Positions 62,601-64,000 of a stretch of 64,000 nt of DNA are shown here, one piece after another (the first letter of the stretch is position 1; each line of letters opens with the position of its first letter). The stretch is from Candidatus Omnitrophota bacterium. Its GTDB lineage: Bacteria; Omnitrophota; Gorgyraeia; Gorgyraeales; Gorgyraeaceae. The stretch is taken from assembly GCA_003485765.1 (NCBI GenBank), contig DNHS01000011.1:704-64703 (forward strand), written 5' to 3'. The position numbers and the translations under genes were made by a program. Under the pieces are notes generated by a model that was not told where the DNA came from, made no database searches, and saw only the letters and a program-made list of their open reading frames with translations.

Positions 62601-64000
62601 CACGCTGGTGGAGCGCTTAACCTTGCAAGAGAATCTGAAAAACCTGTATATGTTCACAGAGATTTTCAAAAAATCCTAAAGAGCAGATTTCATTACAAAG
62701 CTAATAATCAAGATGAACATTTATTAGATTATCTTTGCACAATGGTATTTAAGATAATGAGCGATTTTAGAGAGCCAGATGGAATTAAAAATATCTTTTA
62801 TTATAAAGAAAGCTCAGTATCAAGAGAATTTGGAGGTTTAGGATTTAATATGCTGGCCGAAGAAGGATTTGGAGATACTAAGATTCTGGTTTTAGAGGCA
62901 GGGGGCCATACGCAGGATGGCATAATTATTATGCTTACTGATAATAAATATAACCCGCTGGGGATAATAAGCGGAGATGTGTGTATACCCAAAACGATTA
63001 AACCTGAACAGGCGCGGTTTGTATTTACTTTACAAAGATTATCAGGACAGCTTAATTTGGATGAAGGTACACTAAAGAAAACAGAAGAAGCGCTTTTAAG
63101 CGTAGAAGGTATCCGCATCTGGCCTGGCCACGGGAAAAGTTATATGACAGGAAAAAGAATCGACAGGGATTTATCTGATGCTGCACGGATGCCATTGTTG
63201 CAACCGTTTTATGATAGATTTGGCTCAGGATGGGTCGGACAGGCGTTAATGCCGACTCTTATAGAATCTGTATTAGGAGGAATACTTTTTACAACAATCA
63301 TTAATTTGCTTGGGACATTTATCTTTGGCATACCGTTTTCTTTCGGCCCGCCGTCTCAAGAGATACTATTTGGTTTTTTCCTGCTATTTCATTTGCTTCA
63401 TCTGCCGGGAGCGCTCGCAGAAGTGCCTGGCGCTACAAACCTCCAACAGCTCAAATTCGCATTCTCCGGTGGAAAACTCCTCACAACATTACCTGCCTTT
63501 ATCCTGGTCGCATTAGGTCTGCTTGATCCGATGAGCGGGCTTATCCTTCATACCATACTTCATTTTGTTGAGAATATTTTTTGGAGGGATATAAATAAGC
63601 ATTACAGAATTGTATCCAGGGATTTAAATTCTTCCTGGGGACGGAATTTGATAGAAAAACAGTATGAATCAATGGAGATAAATTCGAGTCTATATCAGCT
63701 ATTCTTTATATTAATTTTGCCGTTTTACGCGCTTAAAAAACTATTACAGCATGTATCTGTCGCAACTATAGAAGGGATTAAAGAGGCGTGTGGTCAGTTA
63801 AGTAAAGGTTACAGCGAAGCTGGAAAAAAGCTGCCACAGGGTTTTAGTTATCTTGATGAGCTGGAAAAAGACGATATAATTGCTACCATAAAACTGGTAA
63901 ATCCGGAGGTGATTACGCCGCACGAAAAGGCCGCTGACGCAAGCGAATTATATAAAGTTATTGCAGCTACAGGCATATTCTCATGGCCAAGGGTTCTTAT
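44619..64000 (+). CDS. giant multidomain membrane-associated protein, 3' end beyond window
   Basis: No in-frame stop from the ATG at 44619 to the window end: at least 6,460 codons. The frame is closed upstream by TGA at 44610. Residues 1-32 look like a signal or anchor (WIKIISTVLIVAFLTYDIAWA). Residues about 120-570 look like a ChaN/TIKI-type domain. A Thr/Ala/Val-rich stretch precedes about ten membrane segments (about 808-1315) interrupted by a Pro/Thr linker (1199-1251). A very long, mostly helical region without recognised domains follows. Then come membrane segments (4201-4307), a long coiled coil (4358-4928), more membrane segments (5200-5314), a metallo-beta-lactamase domain (about 5891-6184) and further membrane segments (6208-6378). 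It is probably an envelope-spanning or surface machine; function unknown. Confidence 0.9.
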   Translation, partial: MLDWQNKTWIKIISTVLIVAFLTYDIAWATDFTPLQKKQYTSRSLFKNKKVDQTTISSQNEQSLETIKDALSHKKNNNTKDSIYHKDSTLSLKASYINDIANIYINDTLGKVIDSYTSPNSKGTVIHIQDLHTNPEASLNLANILEILIKDYDLNLVCSEGASGIVDTSSVSNFPDKDVREKVARVFINSGELTGEEYLSITKYPNLPIWGIEDKDTYFQHIIEFNKIIKFSKDALNLINQIKDELNNLKPKIYSKALLDLDSKEIEYQESKLDTTKYLEYLLNLAKEITSEATSKSSPRNDISLSNYKNITIFKETLNLEKTIDQSKIIKESQEILSSLQSILKDKDNKNELKSLSIKASLFKDKKISPFSFYSYLDELARRHIKDLDSYTNLINFVSYLKKINSLDSNKLFNEIEELTFDIKDLISDNPNQKLLTKALRNIHFLESFFNLKVSNEELEYYLKDKDSFKVTFFESYLKENLQKYNIDSFINYNPDLIDKNLPDLENFYGLAHKRDLAMFNNTTSEIETRKPKLTALIAGGFHTQGITKLLKDNNYSYVVISPYSKTTIDEENYRNLLAGKRKPLKELIKGLNEKLRPLMGFVNRGVRKDYNNQVPPTLRVLGIIIAEAQPLAERVTMLLAVAGGQTTEPVTTLAAIAPDLHTVVTSTESVLPDVRIEGIKPEVTATVPLAYSSADLTMTDPLEAVLPSATSTSRVEAAVVSLTDETSASYTTTTQVFAPPGAVTTTMQEQLAILPPEEVVTFTGPTIGRTSISTVTSAAALPKAKTVVSTVTTAVAGASVMFFQQQGTNEPFSTAFLLSAIAVGIISIALLVFVLWHSKRAQEIDEVEHFFNEEAYDSDSIIVPLDRGEIVKKAPFIIMTILAWIYFAAHLEMSHKFVWLLLIVSLGFYGGGVLSNIIEPLLSEHMESRDFKSLRGANPADLFQLANAIVSYGIIGYFMGPVMNLDTFPAIVLGIAVGLLFYRFHIYHHFIERYFKAYTKFKNDPYSIAITNGQPMPLWLSPLYKIYDVAFYILGIFEVLLPILAVKTLISPAMEGAILPLDSGSPQLALFAGTILASFKSAGTRISHWKSDLSAVLRTHVKLLPIVLIILASGLNLVFGVAMQSQGGGLQFELLFPILAFISAVSVFIWLSWKLPDGLPKPMIMFFAAAAAYIVVGYGLPLLIYNAHVFAYGLGVPGLPTPWPTGTPIPTLTPVPTWTPTMTPTATSTPLPTFTPVPSSTPFAPGSTLQPPLIDQSQGDFMGPVWSALAIAGFYMFMCVTALIEFGKSLSIRAKAGIVVIPVLLMWLAVYYLDPALALALNQLWSDLWLSLTTGLTGSLLEPGTSQLALSAGTTLAVSAALLGKTHKSIDEIEKVVLSGALEPGQRVELMLEMAGLLKAADNEAGGASDTGEQLPLFEAETLTSPARLVIETQEGKSLYDTAREKIVAPFLDALSGWIQVIQQGPTNMPKGLGRLVGDARNIFGLSEVIGHRSRQDLDTMWQKDKPDPFLLWTNWEQYKDTSDSKDILLRDAIAMRLWEMLIGLINTRLVKLEKDFLNEEAEHNLKDAELKLMDPNAKTIAHFPQMSSIRAQINGLAAARKAIVLSGPAELYKMLTAIKLGKSSEWTLTQRNHVKEFLNQHIDGGVYQIKLIRILEVLNEWQEEHFVVISAPSEMQPIALINQRLAALFDPATFAEGLRLVAATVTDAQGFTKRLAIVIQAVVGDGAGEKAQMNRKAIAIALVGLLEQSNPQTAIVLVAQTIRALVEDKPGLAYDLAGDLAGLSPERFNQVVDGNIEVLGNIMNALGWGQLPALNQSEAVINKMEQVELNADPIDALTSGPLDDVFFQQLNAELSPETRKTIRRIPSLAAFLLGLKPIFYNSRNNPNIHRVVLNMIEAPSVQKRLAAGQWSMSQSPWRGIILASRDWISQIDDVLKIALADANREALAKQVFDAAGEFFARTHGNPLTLEEQTQVLDTVNSQLATLPYDEVLEGVVCGIPLLDAVLFGVFRGLPETFHLPFGGLPSEFSIPNLRYFNQRFPAAPDYVVFTQFFAERLKKWDSKIAQAYGRMEHNGYSNSGSVYIDMVNPEIGMLRNQVEVILEAARKVGKSIKIWLRVKHRVSIDTNKLPEERRWLGDIVNRADGDSIEGILSALEKAGVDTSILPDDYNSRLNTYITTLAQLGKALVIDPTQEVSPQQGADFNEAFEQCRMALESAGFNGPPESEDLLIPSDMTDSYLIFERISARWNNLITSLASEVYNQTLKATNNPDAAWVAANLILTTNGAEGVSLTTSPLIIKDDTFNNASKLLSPLAHLGLVTASSILNLGAGDTLDISIVAAEAEPAPKLAYDANRKTGAALVMGARDGLPAEALEVFASDTRDNSLWATAAVEPVAVSKMHADVADDITVVSIDQNLPTADLVHDVLEALKLTLMVEGDADESAATLQQHEAHLLVEAKRVKDVREIAKKGAKDYVAEHLNTEVVIEEHTPSYVPLSTEDIENKSLRKAIGRINRELIARHPITAGVLAELYDIALGRKKDGVDEADSFRKLVTVIAEAMRQEAEKQPSPGTSPIEDFPVRLLLRDGECYFVTRRTMLTLPEFVSGVTQAHGVLLPQAVDWSIFAQHVWDSMILRGEALQAVVERAMVLQEAFLKETARSYTKTYGQSFQTVRTIQGLVEVPPDTYRFTDLYPDLLQTGDTLRQQLPSIDPVRRIIAGAKQPLETEADIERLVEQPAREVVRHLKRLGVQTDTANAYGSGLKRVSWEGPDGNFYITLLQRESYNIEALSTEPLQPKAPTDMVLEELSEWIGDRPQQLAKQYEAKLEALQEQHADNPEALANALEAFHAERQAALQKFAEEIFSKTIESLAAMSVDDQIAHTLANFITQWALAITGAYSVSATESHPQGRFLYPAGCLARGIEGLTRKMYQDIRREGLSCSFNRDKTRRTSVYPEAVSFALCPDEMFASGRTTAIDKFGPSKSKDNVTFVLDPEWVKANKGKFKLVGSVFDPSGPSRIRYSEGLELLGLEKHEYEVEVRVIGTDLFVGNRDEIHFISISQEQFEDIPPEAILGIIARPEKIIEMLQWDRELGLGSLPMFAWKREPYVRKLSLFDPDVEETNAQLALKVITEAKNRIAQAGDLETIRAMNDIFEFARKLGAVEIEGEEAGSCFTSEMGILALDENGWGIIEEMRKDASAFNHLRESDGYIQLLARLGEYDKVNGPGIYFNREAVLQREREQRYKVTKSYFVIKLYELLVSEFNLIDIDFYQTTFYKHPIVLEGGFRFASLMGPDELQVILTLIKKYMDSRFLSREGIREYIVKLMEDSGTQEFHEESLEMFTSGVDRDMLRALRSQPAVVPAPAGNDSETAGTGYFSGEKWADIFSGRSSQIKDNDLTAHYQERILRVVEDALRKNSLDDTDRAIFQAVANGLRQGAYYIYGFKGIVVGSNDYCLGLHSFNPGFSRLFLATDVMAELETVGGPELVDAYFLRLLQSSSSQRYNMSLENAMLRGFIDGERHFIELRGFKTPETERLAEETAREFLEYTVVREYLRASGVYQGFDLQKLCGFILDETTGAWQPPEIEGGRRLKLYVSASEDIEQLRREIRNGLWHVLRVTPRSIEGRLTSEAKKILPPEVIEQIERIGSWDLAKWTEDDFNAITLSGRAIYLKLLNPIRIGNETFEAVRLIGSVALELLPPLLIPHRRGRGLNIDSKGAIERGGFDPLGGLILEGALTETETLLLLRQAGYDVSYPCGHYRYPGQVFEGDETGFSVMLMHEGQEKRMFDQWGEIMNTSGFSRGRHVLGPIYKMGRFSRWIQENLGRTWPGQHYTNVSLTGAELRSVRFHDFKESKVLPDNIAQAVGLRFLDIAEFVMHNEYSIKMGADSEQAIERVATELKLAKAYLEGYFADLLNKPDPRIVNFLTEEEFPNTIEFIKSVMRNSIPSGEYYSVPIYQIKHPLIALLIELEEKRQSRRERLASPGGLGTSSDISSSVASSLMGVRNDSLRVIPLAEMTLRKVPKKPVEQGEPVSEEINTAVTAEAENAAAAAKAQKVDTVQAEAVVGNAIQSLIHLTNQVTNLINNMGEGKYASQPNALEGIQRQLKAVVERVVDVDKIPASTSGIDVVKGQIRTLEILLGFLEALEPGKSATGMAPEQADSPDSLANIISQLQIILAQFQAERVKLGNKIEEWRFQRSLTGLSGLEKFLGAVIALTAIIIAPFGIGYLAGGISGVVAVWFALFLLTVSWAPLDWFMKEDWKAGTVSLGIATLALLFLPKFGVSAADYLIYPWTAWMAIGMFRMILGGIRGNRNDFSAVEADAYQGIDFSQIAVNLRNSWPVRLLNWLTFSVIFPAIQLVSEQIRQALSDDEFKKQIAALGDTIVQSYQEAVTAGNALQETVKDVQGEMEAIQGEMGRLSINVETAGNEITGLFSQFKELEKLSQKLEDEIGQARQEVEKRWADALPAARAKAEQVKALHSQMSALADDSQVHIDRIHTFDHERKQALLARFSALRESIEKLNSGVAKTKEVLDALELQVQKSRNSLKQRNLAVAQQHVNTGKQLVALAEQLLEQVDKGVRDAELEWEPAITDDAVSQGQFEVNLEQEKEALRVDKQRMADLLLKAASLVEEMVIEKQVIRAETAHVITNARAAGGQLRRATMTMEESLEAIRLRSGGLSGEVDTAGQKLQEALDKLGKSRSAADKEIGNIIQARAKGDTALKEIGRFRDDLIGKRVDSKSVQTKLLELSLQVEQAQDAINTAGETAKALLPNQKIWNEALQAMMLVARTAHDVLSRQYERTRLAEERLTEAEAVNMSGSEEYQALIASGQAEKLAMASLNADIETMISRGLADIAESLLATRAQRALLIKTYTDWIASVKAARENMGQQLALFGEALERIDYLIEERKSQKALQLSLQAKFRQLEEELRPGEVTLEIRGEDWIRMIGDENLLRVLIEKNPFLRVDNIAYVLSNNGAPVILYIRIQVLSPDERIFRPIEVGFGFEARQETLRIAKERMQELRAISDPLLKLLEDMREQFGIPETAIKWEDSRSSVKGRMLVRRLPPAEEDKGIPIQDVFGYGILGAIEKSRQPEWVDQLIKAQETEPGSLLEEFVRFMESGRTTTDPRSRPGWASSGGWGSAMPAERKLQEVSLVTADSAVMHRPNVGWHNDAGRLWRRQGIGGLLPIFTRMFKAVGIDGLKRILFFQPLLEWLCFTVLPSSIAIYITGQPITSPEGLLIFGVVGVFMQIPFLLGHISDKRLLLPAALVAIGASLPGALLVLGFSLPLAVVALGPLIAHIAINSVFRIYLLSIDTLPSNSDAFSEISARAPPFVLRAIWLRLVINNVLKVISEDKKVILTGHNNYEAIKEVYYEIARRKPEALDKIYIRPKYITKNITPRVKAKLDKLKSKYPDTLPLNILINVTIIEGKDGIRIYRAPLLRELKNNEVYRLNLESSVQNGVGEFALRKENFPADDPERVIVCELAGRLVSGVITYIKEGDIPNTYNMLRDEFENKEVLLKGEVTLWCYWIFSRSITLWPKALIYFIGEWIKFISSGRRTPKPSWKKIKLRGLGSQTVDAVIEYVKHLKTIFGDDVQIVIAAYSRASEYYKFHAKVMIENENDYINKFFKQFNVIWGGHSGINYYPYAVVKKETEDKYNKAGFDELFAYLLWLKDKKYKLAEAHKYFGLFLIEHQEYRVFDDTIWFHCRNALAKGMVPVVGPVQLNSRPEDIEGGYANVPVFYRGEQRRQIITNSILNNEAIKNRLGDAEGAELRTIYDNIIDLAVQAIIDGEVNKEKLDKLCGDLRGRAPSNPEKIGEFLLDLYYLLRNENYFNLEKQTLLKIFTRLFAELIAPFRMTRPADVRYPAKMADNISKALDNSISRAETLIAKIGGEFRVKETKLSDIETTIEFVNETDKPFISCQKIRVSSEVEITQIRFEDGANVEIIAKGDAENRSYIMVDGSMSVTYPALKKVLEALGIEISKIEKIIITHADMDHAGGALNLARESEKPVYVHRDFQKILKSRFHYKANNQDEHLLDYLCTMVFKIMSDFREPDGIKNIFYYKESSVSREFGGLGFNMLAEEGFGDTKILVLEAGGHTQDGIIIMLTDNKYNPLGIISGDVCIPKTIKPEQARFVFTLQRLSGQLNLDEGTLKKTEEALLSVEGIRIWPGHGKSYMTGKRIDRDLSDAARMPLLQPFYDRFGSGWVGQALMPTLIESVLGGILFTTIINLLGTFIFGIPFSFGPPSQEILFGFFLLFHLLHLPGALAEVPGATNLQQLKFAFSGGKLLTTLPAFILVALGLLDPMSGLILHTILHFVENIFWRDINKHYRIVSRDLNSSWGRNLIEKQYESMEINSSLYQLFFILILPFYALKKLLQHVSVATIEGIKEACGQLSKGYSEAGKKLPQGFSYLDELEKDDIIATIKLVNPEVITPHEKAADASELYKVIAATGIFSWPRVL
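44980..46330 (+). other. N-terminal ChaN/TIKI/EreA-like domain of the giant protein
   Basis: TVIHIQDLHTNPEASLNLAN and LVCSEGASGIVD near the start, WGIEDKDTYFQHI, and IAGGFHTQGITKLLKDNNYS near the end give paired His and Glu positions as in the EreA/ChaN/TraB group of haem-binding, esterase or protease folds. A 400-residue helical insertion separates the two halves. The assignment rests on motif memory and is moderate. Confidence 0.45.
45480..45524 (-). repeat. GTCATTGCGAG-type element in the giant gene, short copy
   Basis: On the minus strand: GTCATTGCGAGGAGAA at one end, TAATCTC at the other. 45 bp, in frame, ending in residues SPRND. The ends match a widespread palindromic element whose consensus starts GTCATTGCGAG and ends GCAATCTC. 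Confidence 0.5.
48213..48370 (+). other. Pro/Thr-rich linker of the giant protein
   Basis: About 50 residues made of repeated TPxPT-type units (TPIPTLTPVPTWTPTMTPTA). It lies between two groups of membrane segments and is likely an extended, possibly glycosylated, extracytoplasmic linker. Confidence 0.8.
56546..56630 (-). repeat. GTCATTGCGA-type element in the giant gene, 85-bp copy
   Basis: On the minus strand it begins GTCATTGCGAACCCCC and ends GGCCAATCTC. It is locally GC-rich and palindromic, and encodes a low-complexity Ser/Gly stretch ending GVRND, unlike the flanking helical sequence. The ends match the short copy at 45480. Confidence 0.65.
57690..59400 (+). other. long coiled-coil region of the giant protein
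   Basis: About 570 residues dominated by A, E, K, L, Q and R with regular hydrophobic spacing (LSQKLEDEIGQARQEVEKRW) and almost no proline. It follows two or three membrane segments at 57220-57530. It is likely a long rod or oligomerisation region. Confidence 0.75.
62290..63175 (+). other. metallo-beta-lactamase-fold domain of the giant protein
   Basis: IITHADMDHAGG gives H5990, D5992, D5994, H5995. AGGHTQDGIII gives H6097, IISGDV gives D6120, and WPGHGKSY gives H6171. All ligand positions of the fold are filled, with Asp in place of the second His, a variant found in several hydrolase subfamilies. The catalytic centre therefore looks intact. Substrate is unknown; the fold acts on phosphodiesters, thioesters or beta-lactams. 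Confidence 0.82.

Noticed and set aside
44619..64000. The impression of a 19-kb gene-poor region with only short frames
   Set aside because: One plus-strand frame (first base at positions divisible by three) is open throughout and translates to coherent protein sequence with signal, membrane, coiled-coil and enzyme features.

Overview
The window looks like part of a Gram-negative, AT-rich genome of the candidate phylum Omnitrophota or a close relative. The evidence is two-membrane machinery (LptF/LptG, Tol-like ExbB/ExbD, an RND efflux pump with an outer-membrane channel), a glycerol-3-phosphate operon of the GlpK/GlpA/DUF1667 type, many conserved genes in short overlapping operons, and above all a giant open reading frame. 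Giant predicted proteins are known from Omnitrophota. The phylum call is an inference from gene content; no rRNA is present to confirm it.

Layout. 1-5.4 kb: end of a DEAD-box helicase, a B12/radical SAM enzyme, PabB, a small membrane protein, and YbgC-TolQ-TolR. 5.4-6.65 kb (minus strand): a 23S rRNA uracil methyltransferase carrying an in-frame repeat element. 6.8-12.4 kb: zinc-ribbon protein, glycerol catabolism operon, NUDIX hydrolase, retropepsin-like lipoprotein. 12.5-18.9 kb: MarR-controlled tripartite RND efflux operon with a visible promoter and operator. 18.9-22.3 kb: unknown gene, RlmN, RadC, four tRNAs (Arg, Lys, Leu, Gly) and a LAGLIDADG-like fragment. 22.3-30.3 kb: PTS-type regulatory proteins with YvcK, a sugar-phosphate isomerase and nucleotidyltransferase, MetK and AhcY. 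30.3-33.3 kb (minus strand): ComF, LptF, LptG. 33.4-38.1 kb: TPR protein, PilZ protein, lipoprotein, pseudouridine synthase, CBS membrane protein, flavoprotein and a small protein. 38.1-41.2 kb: an apparent 3-kb island (AbiEi/AbiEii-like pair, metallophosphatase, P-loop kinase) sitting in the 5' end of miaB. 41.1-44.5 kb: miaB, miaA, hflX. 44.5-64 kb: a consensus promoter and one unbroken reading frame of at least 6,460 codons that leaves the window still open.

Across the window run several families of short palindromes and repeats. One family (outer arms with compensated differences around a CA(A/T)TGTC core) lies between genes, often inside operons. Perfect 28-bp palindromes sit at convergent gene ends. 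A roughly 106-bp element occurs once between genes and once inside the rlmD reading frame. Elements ending in CGCAATGAC occur twice in frame in the giant gene. Together with a 3 x 14-bp repeat inside miaB and the miaB island, these show a genome in which small elements repeatedly insert into or beside genes without breaking the reading frame.
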